From Caballeronia turbans (GTDB lineage: Bacteria; Pseudomonadota; Gammaproteobacteria; Burkholderiales; Burkholderiaceae), in assembly GCA_001544655.2 (NCBI GenBank), contig FCOD02000002.1, positions 124,001-188,000 on the forward strand: a stretch of 64,000 bases of DNA, read 5' to 3'. The notes beneath the pieces are model-generated. The model did not search any database. It was given only the letters and a program-made list of their open reading frames with translations, and was not told the origin of the DNA. Made by a program: the position numbers and the translations under genes. Within the stretch, counting starts at the first letter, position 1; every line of letters begins with the position of its first letter. Positions 44,791 through 55,600 of the stretch are shown here, in pieces.

Positions 44791-44974
44791 GAACGTTCTC
44801 CATGTTCGCGGACGCGATCCGTTTTTATAGACGACGAACGAAGCGCCGGAAATCGACAGGCTATCGGGTCGACGACGCGCAGCCGCGAGATATCGAATCG
44901 CGAGCGCTCTTCATCGAGATTCGCCGCGCCGGGTTTTCGCTTTCGACGCGCGGCGAAACACGCTCACGCGCGAG

Positions 44975-46012
44975 TCAGTGCCCGAGCCCGCTCGCCGCGA
45001 GCTGCTGCTCGACGTATTGCGCAAAGAGCAGATGCATGCGCGTCGTCGGGTGAAGATTGTCGGCGAACATGTAGGTCTGGTCCGCATTCGACGAGACGTA
45101 GGTCGCCGGTGAGCAGAGCAGCGACGTGTCGTGCGGAGTTCTCGATGCGTCGCAGGCCTGCCCGGTGTTGGACACGGTGAATCCATTGGCCTGATAGTTC
45201 CCGATGGTCTGCGTGGTCCATGCGTACGAGTCGATCACGATGACCTTGCCTTGCAGACCGTTGGATTGCAGGGCGGCGTTCAGCGTCGCATTGAAAAGCT
45301 GCGACAGTTGCGTGAGGTTGCCACCGCCATCCGACGACTTGATGCCATCGGGCGAAAGGCCGATATTCGGCACGTTGACCACCACGACATGCGCGGCTCC
45401 GCTCTGCACGATCTTCGCGACGAGTTGCGCGAGCGTGGTCGCCGCGGTCTGCACCGTCGCGTTTGCGGCGGGCGGACTGCCCGCGCGCAGGACGTCGTTC
45501 GCGCCGGCCCAGACGAGCACGAGCTGGCCGGAATTGAAACTGCCGTGAGCGGACAGATAGCTCGAGATTTGCTGATTGACCGGCATTTCGACATCGCCGA
45601 TCACGTCGGTGAGGAATTGATTCTGGTCGGCAGGTGTTGCGACCGTCGATCCGCCTTGCGCGTACCCCAATCCGCTTTGCGGCTTCAATTCGTGCCCGAG
45701 GTCGATCGTGAACGCGGCAGTGAGCGTGTCGCCGTAATACTGCGCGACGTCCTGCGTCCAGACCTGGCCCGGATTCGTCGTGAAACGGCCGCCGCCGACC
45801 GCGCTCGCGACGGGCGCATACGTGCCGACATCCGACAGGCTGTCGCCGAACGCCACGACCTGCAGCTTGACGCCGCCCGCAGGTGCCGACGAAGTGCTTC
45901 CGCCCGAGTCGCTTCCGCCCGAGTCGCTTCCACCGCCGCATGCGGTAAGCAGTGCAATCAGCGCGGCAGAAATTGCGTGACGAATGCCGGGTGTGATTCG
46001 GATATGACGCAT
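44975..46012 (-). CDS. SGNH/GDSL esterase, lipoprotein
   Basis: A 345-residue secreted lipase/esterase. The signal peptide ends in a lipobox LLTACGGG, followed by a Gly/Ser linker with direct repeats (GGSDSGGSDSGGS). Block I is VVAFGDSLSDVGTY with the nucleophilic Ser, block III is VWAGANDVL, and block V is FADNLHPTTRMH with the Asp/His pair. ATG 46012 starts the signal peptide, and the frame upstream is open but not coding. It is anchored to the outer membrane or the periplasmic side and probably hydrolyses short acyl esters or lipids. Confidence 0.9.
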   Translation of the reverse strand: MRHIRITPGIRHAISAALIALLTACGGGSDSGGSDSGGSTSSAPAGGVKLQVVAFGDSLSDVGTYAPVASAVGGGRFTTNPGQVWTQDVAQYYGDTLTAAFTIDLGHELKPQSGLGYAQGGSTVATPADQNQFLTDVIGDVEMPVNQQISSYLSAHGSFNSGQLVLVWAGANDVLRAGSPPAANATVQTAATTLAQLVAKIVQSGAAHVVVVNVPNIGLSPDGIKSSDGGGNLTQLSQLFNATLNAALQSNGLQGKVIVIDSYAWTTQTIGNYQANGFTVSNTGQACDASRTPHDTSLLCSPATYVSSNADQTYMFADNLHPTTRMHLLFAQYVEQQLAASGLGH

Positions 46013-46248
46013 CGCTCCTCCGTGCCGCCCTTGGCCGGGGCGGGTTTGCCCCTCGGTGGCGGTTCGCCGCGGGCGCGCGTGAGTGGCGGCCTCGACCATC
46101 GTTAAGCAAGAAAGATGCGCCACGGGTGCCACGCCGCGCCGACGGAACCGATGCGCGTGCTGTGAGGGCGCTTCGAGCGTTGATGGCTCGCTGAACGGGC
46201 GAGCGATTCGGCTACCATTGGCCGACGGCTCGTTCGGATTCCGGCCGC

Positions 46249-46996
46249 GAGGACGGCAAAGCGGATCCCTGTATCGATCTTGCTGACGACCCCCGCGCGC
46301 TGGCGCACCTGCTGCGCCGACTTCGCCTGGCCCATGAGACGGCGCGCACGCGCGAAGCGCTCACTCATGGCGATGTCAGCCCGAAGAACATGCTGCTGGG
46401 ATCGGCCGGGCCGGTGTTGCTGGACGTGCTGGTCGCGTCGATCGAAGCGGCGGGGTTCGTTCCGGGCGCGGACGTGGGCATCGCTCTGGATATTGCCGCA
46501 TCGGAGTTCGGCAAAGGCGGGCAGTACACGCTCGGGCTGGACGACGTCCGGTTCGACACCGACGCGATGATCGAAAAATTGTTGAAGTGGATCGAGCGAT
46601 ACCCGATCGTCTCGATGGAAGACCCGCTGTCGGAAGACGATGAAGCGGGCATGATCGCGTTCACGCGCGCGGCGGGAAGCAAGGTGCAGATCGTGGGCGA
46701 CGACTTTCTCGTTACGCGCGCCGCGCTCGTCGATGAAGCCGCCACGAACGTAAACGCTCGCCGCGCTAGAGGCCGCGCGAAGAAACGGCTATGCGTCGAT
46801 TGTGTCAGCGAGATCGGGGGAGACCGAGGACGTCACGATAGTCCACCTCGCGACCGGCTGGAACGCGGGGCAGTTGAATGTCGGAGCGTTCTCGCGGGTC
46901 GAGCGCATGGCGACGTGGAACGACGGCATTCGTATCGAGGATGGTAGGGATGCGCCGGCGAGGTTTGCTTGTGCGTCGGTGTTGTTTCGAGGCTGA
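46249..46996 (+). pseudogene. Chimeric remnant: APH-type kinase fragment joined to an enolase fragment
   Basis: One frame runs from DPRALAHLLRRLRLAHETAR through EALTHGDVSPKNMLLG (the HGDxxxxN catalytic loop of APH-fold kinases). It continues without a break into SIEAAGFVPGADVGIALDIA, YPIVSMEDPLSEDDEAG and KVQIVGDDFLVTRAALVDE of an enolase. At about 46750 a deletion of roughly 10 codons and a frameshift occur. The enolase then continues in another frame as TLAALEAARRNGYASIVSAR and SGETEDVTIVHLATGWNAGQ to the stop at 46994-46996. The kinase N-terminus, kinase C-terminus and enolase N-terminal domain are gone. No intact product is possible. Confidence 0.75.
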
Positions 46997-47252
46997 AGGG
47001 TTGCGCGTTGCGCGGGCGGGAAGCGCCTTCCATTGCCGAGGCGCATGGCGCAGAACTCCAGGGGCGCCTCGCTCACCGGAAAGGATTCGGACTATTCTGA
47101 AAATTGAAGATCCCGTAATATCCACGAGTTTTTAATCGTATGTAATCCTTCGCAAAACATTCGGACCGCGAGATTTCGAAGCATCCTGAAAGAGCATTTT
47201 TGGGTAATAATTCCCGGCGCTAAACGGCGCCACTTCAGGGAGCTTCTTTCGC

Positions 47253-49646
47253 ATGTCGATGGTCGTACCGGGTCAGGCATACAGCTTGACCCTCAAGCCG
47301 CAACCGGGGCCGATTTCGGTCCTTCGATTCAATGGCCGCGCAGACATCAGCGCGCTGTATGAATATCGAATCGAATTCACGAGCCCCGCTGCCGACATTC
47401 CGATGGATGAGGTTGTAGGCAGACCCGCGACGTTCACCATCGAACCTGTCGATCCAGCGCAAGGTTATCTGGAGCAGATGTTCGGGTTGCGCTGGAAAGA
47501 TTTCAGCAAGATGCCGTTGAAGTACGCGACTCACGGCATTATCCAGCGCTTCGAGAACCTCGGTTCATCGGCCGACGAGACGCGGTATCGTGCCACGCTC
47601 GTGCCCAAGATCGCAGATTTGGCGAGAGCGAGGAAGAGCAGGCTGTTTCAGAAACAATCGGTGGTGGAGATCATCACTGACACGTTGCGCCACTACGGCT
47701 ATCGCTTGGGCGTCGATTTCGATTTCAAGAGCCTGCGCGGCAAATACAAGCGATTCGAATACGTTACTCAGTTTCACGAAACCACATTCGCTTTTATTCA
47801 ACGGCTCTGCGCTGAATCGGGGATCTGGTTCCGCTTTGAGCAGAAGCACGATCGCACGGTCATCATCTTTGGCGATGATCTGGATGCGTACGCCCGCAAA
47901 CAACGTGTCGTGCCGTTGCGCTCTCATTCGGGCTTGGAAAGCGCAGGTGCGGAGTCCATTCGGTCTCTACGGACCATCACGCAGCGCGTGCCTGAAGCAA
48001 TTCAACTGAACGACTATAACCATCGTCAGTCGGATGTGTCGCTATTGGTCGAGCAGAACGCTGCGCCCGGCGACAAGACCACGGATGGCGTGGATAACCA
48101 CTGGGGCGAGCATTACGAGACGCTGGAAGAAGGTCGCGAAATCGCGCGCCGGCGTCATGAAGAGCATCTGGCCACGCAGATCAGCTACCGGGGCCGGGGC
48201 AATCCCTTCTCGCTCGAAGTAGGCGAGGTGATGGGGCTTGACGTGAATCCCAAGGATGCGCCGCACGGGTTGTTCGTCACGTCGATCCGCTGTGGTGGTG
48301 GACGTGGCACGTCGTACTGGACGGCGTTCCGTGCGATTCCGGCGGATCGTCGGTGGCGCACGAGCATCGACTCGGTCAAGCAACCGAAGATCGAAGGCAT
48401 TCTTCCGGCACGAGTCGATTCTCCCGGAAAATACCAATACAGCTACTTGACGGAAAAAGGGCTTTACGTCGTCAAGATGCCGTTCGATCTGGACGAATGG
48501 AGCCCGGGTGGACGCAGCCGTGCGATTCGTATGGCCAAGCCATATGCCGGGGCCAATTATGGGCATCACTTTCCGTTAATCGACGGGACGGAAGTTGCGC
48601 TCATTTTTACGGCGCAAGATCCGAATCGGCCGGTGATTATCGGTGCATTGCATGACAGCCTGAATCCGGACCTCGTCAATAACCTCAACAACACGCGCAA
48701 CCTCATCAGGACCGCCGCGCATAACGAATTGCGCATGGAGGATAAGGAGGGGATCGAACATATTCACTTGACCACGCCGTTCCAGACCAGTGAGCTGAAT
48801 CTGGGGCATATGGTCGATGGGGATCGGAAGGAAAGAGGGAGGGGCGCGGAGTTGCGCAGCGACGAGCATGTAGCCGTCCGGGGCGCGAAGGGCGTGTTCA
48901 TCTCCGCCGATGCTCAGTATGCAGCGAACGGCAAGCAACTCGACATGCAGCCGGCGCAAGGCCTGCTCGAACAGGCGTATCAGCAGATGCAGTCGTTGTC
49001 TGAAGCAGCCAAGGCAGCTCAGGCGATCGCGGCGGATTATGAAAAGCAGAAGCAGCTATTGGACGGCACGCTGACGCAACTGAAGAAGGCGGGCGTGTTG
49101 GTGAGCGCTCCAGATGGTGTCGGTCTTGTCTCGGGATCGCACATGCAGTTCAGCGCTAGCCAGAACCTGATCGCGACAGCGGGCGGGAGCGCGGACATCG
49201 GCGTGCTGAGGCGTTTCACCGTAGCGGCAGGCGACGCAATTTCGATGGTCGCGCAGCGGATGGGGATGAAGCTGTTCGCGAAGGGGAAAGTCGACGTCCA
49301 ATCACAGAGCGACGAGATGGCATTGTCGGCGCTTAAGGACTTGTCGATATCCAGCGTGGACGGTCGCCTCGTGCTATCGGCGGCCAAGGAAGTCTGGATT
49401 GGCGCGGGCGGGTCTTACATCAAGATAAACGCCAATCGAATCGAAAGCGGCACGCCAGGTGACATCTACGAGAGGTGCACTTTCTGGGGGAAGCAGGGCG
49501 CAGCGTCGATGCAGCCAACTTTGCCGAATCTGCCCGACGGAAATCTCTATGAGCAGAACTTCAAAGTGATTAACCATGCAGACGGAACCCCGCTCGTAGG
49601 CGCTCCCTATCAGATCATCACGGCTATGCGCCATTCAGCGTGGTGA
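47253..49646 (+). CDS. vgrG: T6SS spike protein VgrG (C-terminal end replaced/truncated)
   Basis: A 797-residue VgrG. The gp27-like part starts MSMVVPGQAYSLTLKPQPG and includes YEYRIEFTSPAADIPMDEVV and VTQFHETTFAFIQRLCAESG. The gp5/OB-fold part has DEWSPGGRSRAIRMAKPYAG. The DUF2345 needle region is about residues 490-740 (LSISSVDGRLVLSAAKEVWI, IKINANRIESGTPGDIYERC). The final FKVINHADGTPLVGAPYQII should be followed by ~30-60 residues of a small C-terminal domain. Instead it runs into ITAMRHSAW and stops. The spike body appears intact. Confidence 0.88.
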   Translation: MSMVVPGQAYSLTLKPQPGPISVLRFNGRADISALYEYRIEFTSPAADIPMDEVVGRPATFTIEPVDPAQGYLEQMFGLRWKDFSKMPLKYATHGIIQRFENLGSSADETRYRATLVPKIADLARARKSRLFQKQSVVEIITDTLRHYGYRLGVDFDFKSLRGKYKRFEYVTQFHETTFAFIQRLCAESGIWFRFEQKHDRTVIIFGDDLDAYARKQRVVPLRSHSGLESAGAESIRSLRTITQRVPEAIQLNDYNHRQSDVSLLVEQNAAPGDKTTDGVDNHWGEHYETLEEGREIARRRHEEHLATQISYRGRGNPFSLEVGEVMGLDVNPKDAPHGLFVTSIRCGGGRGTSYWTAFRAIPADRRWRTSIDSVKQPKIEGILPARVDSPGKYQYSYLTEKGLYVVKMPFDLDEWSPGGRSRAIRMAKPYAGANYGHHFPLIDGTEVALIFTAQDPNRPVIIGALHDSLNPDLVNNLNNTRNLIRTAAHNELRMEDKEGIEHIHLTTPFQTSELNLGHMVDGDRKERGRGAELRSDEHVAVRGAKGVFISADAQYAANGKQLDMQPAQGLLEQAYQQMQSLSEAAKAAQAIAADYEKQKQLLDGTLTQLKKAGVLVSAPDGVGLVSGSHMQFSASQNLIATAGGSADIGVLRRFTVAAGDAISMVAQRMGMKLFAKGKVDVQSQSDEMALSALKDLSISSVDGRLVLSAAKEVWIGAGGSYIKINANRIESGTPGDIYERCTFWGKQGAASMQPTLPNLPDGNLYEQNFKVINHADGTPLVGAPYQIITAMRHSAW

Positions 49647-50058
49647 ACAAGCCGAAGGGCCGCCGACGCACTTCGCGCACGCCCGATCACGGCGGCGGCT
49701 GCTGCGATTCCCTGTCGCGAGAGGTGGACATCAACAACGCTCTGACGAGTCACGCGAACGCGGATGTGCAGTTTCGTTGAGTGATTTACTCGGGTTTCGG
49801 AAGTGCGCGTCTAGGACTGCTCCGAAAAACGGACTTTCGCAAAAACCTAAGTGACTGATTGATCTTGAACAACCACCTAGTCGTTACGGACTGCGATGCT
49901 TCGGTGACTCCAACCAGCAAGTATTTATGTAATCATCCCGCGCAATGGTCGAATGGTGGACGTCGCGCAATCGTGGGGCAGCGCGCTGGCGTTCGCAGCG
50001 GTCCGCCTCGCATTCTCTTCAGACCGGACGGCGCAACCTTAGGGAGGACTCGTTTCGC
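49647..50058. other. Scrambled stretch between vgrG and the second vgrG start
   Basis: Short frames such as EVDINNALTSHANADVQFR (ending at 49780) look protein-like but have no start or recognisable family. The second half is AT-richer, and the 25 bp before 50059 resemble the leader of the first vgrG (AGGGAG, then TTTCGC and ATG). I read this as deletion/recombination debris of a second vgrG module. Confidence 0.5.
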
Positions 50059-50196
50059 ATGTCGATGGTCATACCAACTCAGGCCTATAGCCTGACTCTG
50101 AAGCCACAACCGGGATTGATCTCGGTCCTTGGCTTTAGTGGGAAGGCAGCCTCGCGAAATGGGGACGACCAACGCGTGGAAACAGACCGGCATTAG
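50059..50196 (+). pseudogene. Second vgrG copy, only the first ~32 codons
   Basis: MSMVIPTQAYSLTLKPQPGL then ISVLGFSGKA copies the N-terminus of VgrG at 47253 with a few substitutions and then departs into unrelated sequence and a stop. The upstream leader is also alike. Everything after the first beta strands of gp27 is missing. This is the 5' scar of a deleted paralogue. Confidence 0.8.
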
Positions 50197-50456
50197 GGGC
50201 TGTGGCTGTCGTCCGGTTTCCGGAAGGTGGACATCATGTCACTTTCGTGAGTGGGAAAGCTGTCGGTGGATCGTCCCGTATCGCTACATTGGGTGGCAAT
50301 CAGGGCCGGTCACATGAAGTAAGTCACAGCGCCCTGCCGGCGTCGTGGGTTGTAGCCTATCGCTTTCCTATGGAATATGTAGAGACCGACCAAGACTACG
50401 CACTCGACGCCGTAAGGACGGATGGTTCAATCATGAGTGCCGCCTCGACACATTGA
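50159..50456 (+). pseudogene. Remnant of a TIGR02594-type peptidoglycan-hydrolase effector
   Basis: One frame gives MGTTNAWKQTG. After a shift near 50195 another gives GAVAVVRFPEGGHHVTFVSG, ATLGGNQGRSHEVS and ALPASWVVAYRFPMEYVETD. The HVTFV and LGGNQ..V...Y...W..AYR layout is that of TIGR02594/NlpC-P60-like amidohydrolases, which occur as T6SS cargo beside vgrG. The N-terminal part with the catalytic Cys and the linker are missing, so it is inactive. Family assignment is from motif memory. Confidence 0.6.
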
Positions 50457-50494
50457 AGCATGTCAGGTGTCTTCTCATGTTATCAATTTATAGA

Positions 50495-50968
50495 ATGCAA
50501 AAAAAGATCATTCCATTGGCTGTCGCAATGACAGTAGTCCTTGTTTCTGGCTCGATCACGAGTGCGTCGGCGTCGACGACGCTTAAGACATATCGAGCAT
50601 CGGATGCATCAACGGTGAAGTCATACGAGGGAACCATCGTCTTGCAAGATAGCGGGCGAAACTCGTTTGGCAAGCGCGCGATTACTTATCGTATTGCGCT
50701 GCGTTCGTCGACTTGTCATTCGATATTGGAAGGTTCGGCTGTTCTGTCTGCTGCGAAAGACGAAATGGGAGACGATTCCGCTTTCTTGCGTAACGGAGAG
50801 TTGGTGAAGACGAACATCTTCAAGGGTACAAGTACCAGCGGCGACGTCACGATAATCATGGATGTCGAATCTAAAAGGCCGAGATACGCCGGCGTATCTG
50901 TAGACAACGCTTCCGTTATCGCTGGCGGGTGCGTGAAAGAAAAAAAATTCGATATCGACTTTTATTGA
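50495..50968 (+). CDS. Exported protein, candidate T6SS immunity protein
   Basis: A 157-residue protein with a Sec signal peptide (MQKKIIPLAVAMTVVLVSGS then ITSASAS). Its mature beta-rich domain contains two Cys (in SSTCHSI and GGCVKEK) that could form a disulfide. An in-frame ATG at 50477 adds six residues. It has clearly lower GC and different codon use from its neighbours. No family is recognised. Position right after the hydrolase remnant and before PAAR, plus export to the periplasm, fit an immunity protein against a peptidoglycan effector. That role is inferred. Confidence 0.6.
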   Translation: MQKKIIPLAVAMTVVLVSGSITSASASTTLKTYRASDASTVKSYEGTIVLQDSGRNSFGKRAITYRIALRSSTCHSILEGSAVLSAAKDEMGDDSAFLRNGELVKTNIFKGTSTSGDVTIIMDVESKRPRYAGVSVDNASVIAGGCVKEKKFDIDFY

Positions 50969-51097
50969 GTCAACCTAGATTCCACATGGCCGATATTCGA
51001 CGCCCAATGTTGTGAAGCATGAATACCAGGAAACAGGTCGCCGGGCGATCTCCAAAATGTAGCTGAGCGTCATCCGCCTCCGATAAAGGACGTTATA

Positions 51098-51349
51098 GTG
51101 ATCAATCTAATCCGTCTCGGCGATGCCACCGACCACGGCGGCCGCGTCATCACCGCCTCGACCACTATGAGCTACGACGGTCGAGGCATCGCGCGCAAGG
51201 GTGACGAAGTAACCTGCCCCAAGCACCCAGACATCAAGCCCAATCTCATCATCGATGGCGATGAGGAGACGATGGACGAAGGCGTACCAATCGCACGTCA
51301 CGGCTATCGCGCGATGTGCGGATGTCATCTTATTTCCAGCCTGCTTTGA
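51098..51349 (+). CDS. PAAR-domain protein (T6SS spike tip)
   Basis: An 83-residue stand-alone PAAR protein. LIRLGDATDHGGRVITAST is the typical opening, GDEVTCPKHPDI and HGYRAMCGCHLISSLL contain the His/Cys residues that bind zinc at the cone tip. There is no C-terminal toxin extension. The start is GTG 51098 with AAAGGA upstream. It is followed 9 bp later by the membrane-protein gene, so the T6SS operon proper probably starts here. Confidence 0.88.
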   Translation: MINLIRLGDATDHGGRVITASTTMSYDGRGIARKGDEVTCPKHPDIKPNLIIDGDEETMDEGVPIARHGYRAMCGCHLISSLL

Positions 51350-51358
51350 GCGTCGAAA

Positions 51359-52606
51359 ATGCCTGTGGTATTGCCTGCGGCTGAATCGCTGGAACACCGA
51401 CCGCGACCGGTCAATCCGTTTGTCTGGCTAGGCCTGTTGCTCGTGTTCATGGTGACGGGCGTGATCATCACGCTCGTCACATGGCCGAAGGGCGAGCCGA
51501 CCGGCACGCTCGAATTCTGGCTGCACCTCCTGGCTCGCCCCGCGCTCGCGTGGGGCGTCGCGTTAGGCCTTCGTCTGGTCTATTTCGATCAGGAAAGCGA
51601 GCGCCTCGACGCCGAGAATGAGGTCCGGGGCGAGGACCGGGATAAGGCGCTTCAATTCGCGAGCGACCCTCTGGCGGCGATCGCGTGTGCCTATCTGACC
51701 GCGGCAGGCGAGAAAGACCTGCCCGCCAGAATCTTGCAAGGCGAGAGCGTGCTGGAGGCGCGCACGTCACTCGACGGACGAGAAGGCGTTCGCCACTCGG
51801 CGCTCGAGTTGCCTGTCGATTTGGAGAGCCCCTGTCGCTACCGCGCCAGCTTCGTGCGGCTGATCGCATCCATGGAGAAGGTGGTTCGCGCCTTGCCGCT
51901 GAACGTGCCTTTCGGGGTCCGCTTGCAGTTGCCACCCGATATCGATCAGGAGGCGCTGCGGCAGACCTGGCAGACATGCTGGGACGCGAAGTCGATGCGC
52001 CGCTGCGAGGCCAAGCTCGTGCCGAACGAGCAGGGTCTCATGGCGCTGGACGAATGGCTCGACCATCGGGGTGGACCCGCGTTAGAGAAAGTGCTGCTGT
52101 TCGTGGCCGTTCAGTTGCACGACGCGCCTCCGCAGAACAGCGCGGAGGTGGCAACGGCGGTGCTCGTCGGCTGGCCTCAGTTGCTTTCTCGGCGAGGGAT
52201 CGCTTATCTCGGGTTGTTGCATCGCCCGGTGCCAGGGCACCGCGATGACCTCAAGTCCTGTGTATCGACAGCACTGCAGTGGGGTCGAACCGTTGGCGCC
52301 GAAGTCGGCGATCTGTGGCAGGCAGGACTGGAAAAGGACGACAAAGGCGCGATCAATCAGACTCTGTCGGACCTGAAGCTTGGCGTGTCGAGCGGCAATG
52401 ACTTGAGCGGCGTCCACGACATCGATCTGGCGCTGGGTCGCCCCGGGTGCGCGTCAGGATGGCTAGCGCTCTCATTGAGTCTACAACACGCCAAGAGCGT
52501 GAATAAACCGCAGTTGGTGGCATGGCGAGACGGTGAGTTGCACTTCGCTGTCGTGCAGCCCACCGTTCGGCCTCATCAACCAGAAGTGAAAGAAGTGAAC
52601 GCATGA
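51359..52606 (+). CDS. T6SS-associated membrane protein of unknown function
   Basis: A 415-residue protein. Two hydrophobic segments lie near the N-terminus (WLGLLLVFMVTGVIITLVTW and RPALAWGVALGLRLVYF), followed by a ~330-residue soluble domain with WLDHRGGPALEKVLLFVAVQ and GWPQLLSRRGIAYLGLLHR. I know no function; the order PAAR - this gene - tssM - tssA recurs in Burkholderia T6SS islands as I recall. The 3' end overlaps the tssM start by 4 bp, so dosage with TssM is probably coupled. It could be an accessory subunit of the membrane complex. Confidence 0.75.
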   Translation: MPVVLPAAESLEHRPRPVNPFVWLGLLLVFMVTGVIITLVTWPKGEPTGTLEFWLHLLARPALAWGVALGLRLVYFDQESERLDAENEVRGEDRDKALQFASDPLAAIACAYLTAAGEKDLPARILQGESVLEARTSLDGREGVRHSALELPVDLESPCRYRASFVRLIASMEKVVRALPLNVPFGVRLQLPPDIDQEALRQTWQTCWDAKSMRRCEAKLVPNEQGLMALDEWLDHRGGPALEKVLLFVAVQLHDAPPQNSAEVATAVLVGWPQLLSRRGIAYLGLLHRPVPGHRDDLKSCVSTALQWGRTVGAEVGDLWQAGLEKDDKGAINQTLSDLKLGVSSGNDLSGVHDIDLALGRPGCASGWLALSLSLQHAKSVNKPQLVAWRDGELHFAVVQPTVRPHQPEVKEVNA

Positions 52607-55600
52607 AGTTTTTTCGCAGGCCATCGGGATATTGGGTCCTTGTTGTTTCGTTGACTATCGCCGCCGCTTTCTCCGCCTGGTTTTATGGCGATGGTATCGA
52701 TCCTTCGCCCTACAAGCGGGTTGCATATGTCGTTGCCATCGGACTGTTCGCGCTGATAGCGCGAGCGCATCTGACCGGTGCGTGGCGTAAGGTCATCCGA
52801 AACTCGCCGCGTGACGGTACGCAAAAGCATGAGCGGGACTTGACCGCTCGCGCCGAGACAATCCAAGACAATGGCGAACTCATCATCCAGCGGCGTGATG
52901 AACTCGAGCTGACGCTGCGCCATCGTTACGGATGGCGCTGGCGGTCTCTGACCCGATGGGTCGCTGTGGTCGGTGAGGAAGCGCGCGTCGAATCCGTGGT
53001 GCCGGGACTCGTCGATGCGGGCTACGTGATCGCGGGCGACACGGTACTGATCCACGCAAAGCAAAACCGCGAGACGCTCGATGAAGGCTGGCTGGCTCAG
53101 ATCCGGCAGTTGCGTCGCCGGCGTCCGATCGATGCGATCGCCGCCCTGACGAATAGCTCGGCCGGCACTGCGAACGGGGAGGCGTTGACGCAAACCCTGG
53201 CCCGTCATGCACGCGCGCTGCGGTGGTCGGCTCCGGCCTATGTGATCGAGGTCACCAACACCCAGGTCGATGCGTTTGACGAGAATGACATCGTCGGCAA
53301 GACGTGGTCGCGCATGTTTCAATCGGGTGAACTGGCACAGTCGCTGCATAGCCTCGCCGGGCGTCTCGCAAATGTCGGGGTTGCACGGCTGGCGAGTAAC
53401 CCTCGCGACCGCTACCTGGCCGAACTGTCGGCACATATCGACAAGACCCGTGCTGCGTTGTGCGATCTGGTAGCGCAGGCGAGCGCGTCGCGCCTGGTCC
53501 GGACGTCGGTGCAAGGGCTGGTGTTCGCGCCGCTGACCGTCAAGGGCGCGGTCACCCAGTTGGCTCGCGAAGCGGACGTTCCGGCACCCGCTGACGAACG
53601 CCGCACACAGCTCCCGCTTTGGAACACCATTTCCGCTCACAGCCGCAAAGTCTGCGGCCACCGCGTCGGCTTTTCATGGTCGACTACAGCGGCCTGTGCG
53701 ACGATCGCCGCCGCGACGATCTGGCTACTGGGATCGATGATCTCGGGCATTTCCAATCGTTCATCGATGCAGGACGCGGCCTCCACGCTCAATACCGCCT
53801 CATCCATGCACGACGCGCCCCAGGCGCTGCTCGCCCTCGACGCGCTCGACAAACGGCTCGACACCCTCGAAATCCACCGTCAGGAGGGCGCACCGTGGCA
53901 CACCCGCTTCGGTCTGAACCACGACGTGGCCCTTCACGACGCCCTCTGGCAGGCGTATCAAAACGCCGCCTCGCGCGTACTGATCGAGCCGATCAAAGCG
54001 AAGCTCGAAGAGCGGCTACAGCAACTCGCTTCCCTCTCCGACGCCGAAATTGCGTCCGGCGGCAACACGCAAGTGCAGGCTGCCTACGACACGCTGAAGA
54101 CGTACTTGATGCTCGCGCATCCCGAGCACGCCGATGCCGCGTTCCTGAGCACGCAACTGCTGGCGACCAACGCACCGGCGCGTCCTCAGAATGCGTCGAT
54201 CACGCCCGGCACCTGGGAAGACGTGCGCCAGCATGTGATTGCGTTCTATGCGAGCCACCTGAAGCGCGACGCGACAACTGCAATAACGCCAGACGTCGGA
54301 CTTGTGGCGTCCGCCCGTCAGACGATCGTCGGGGTGCGGGGCTTGCAGAACTCGACCGATGCGATCTACCAGCAGATCATTGAGGAAGCGAAACCGAAGT
54401 ACCCACCGATCACGCTGGCGACGCTCCTGGGCGATCACCCGAGCCGCGGCCTCTTCAACACGACGGCCACCGTCGCCGGCGTATTCACCCGCGCCGCATG
54501 GGACGAGCGCATCCCGAAAGCAATCGACGAAGCGAGCGAACATCGCACCGTCACAGGCGACTGGGTGTTGTCCGATGCGAAGATCGACAACACAGCGCCC
54601 TCTACGCTCAAAGCCGAACTACGCCAACGCTACTTCGATGACTACGCCCGTGCCTGGGCGCAGTTCCTGAACAGCATCCGCTGGCAAAGCACGTCATCGC
54701 TGTCGGGCACGGTGGATCAGTTGACGCTGCTGGGCGATCCTCAGCGTTCGCCGCTCGTCGCGCTCATGAACGCAGTCGTCTATCAGGCGAGCGCGGGTGC
54801 CTCGACGCAATCGCTGTCGGACAATCTGATCTCGAAGGCCCAGTCATGGGTTGGCAAAGACGAAAAGGATCCGTCCAAGCAGGCGCAGCCGCAACTCGCG
54901 CCCCTTGCTGCGGCGTTCGGTCCGATCCTGCGATTGACCGGCGCCGATCTCACCGCGCCCGTGCCCGCGAACGGCAAGACGTCCGTACAGACCGCCGCCT
55001 TGGGTGAACTGAGCCTCCCTCGCTATCTGGAACGTGTGACGGCGATGCGCCTGAAGACGCAGCAGATGATGCAGAGCGCCGACCCCGACGCGATGTCGCG
55101 CGCCGCCGCCCAGGCGGTGCTGCAAGGCAAGACGTCGGACATCGCCGACAGCCGCGACTACGCGAGCCGTCTGGCGGCCAGCCTCGGCGAGCAATGGTCC
55201 GGCTTTGGCAAGCTCTTCGAAGCGCCGCTCGATCAGACATGGCAAGTCGTCGTGCAGCCCGCTTCGTCAAGTCTGAACGACATCTGGCGCACGTCGATTC
55301 TGGCGGACTGGAATCGTGCCTTCGGCGGGCGCTATCCATTCGCGGACTCGGACAACGACGCCTCGTTGCCGGACATGGCGCGCTTCATGCGCATCGACAA
55401 CGGCGTGATTGCAAAGTTCGTCTCGACGCAACTAGCGGGAGTGATCGAACTCCAGGGCGATCACTGGGTGCCCGCACAGGGCGCGAACCAGGGAGCGCTG
55501 ACACTCGATCCAGCGTTCCTCACGGCGCTCAACACGCTCACGCGTGTCTCAACCGTGCTGTTTCCTACGGGCGACGCCCGCCTACGCTTCGAACTGCGCG

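Noticed and set aside
46102-46368. Small - strand frame (MSERFARARRLMGQAKSAQQ...) near the enolase remnant
   Set aside because: Antisense to the kinase remnant and without features; probably chance.
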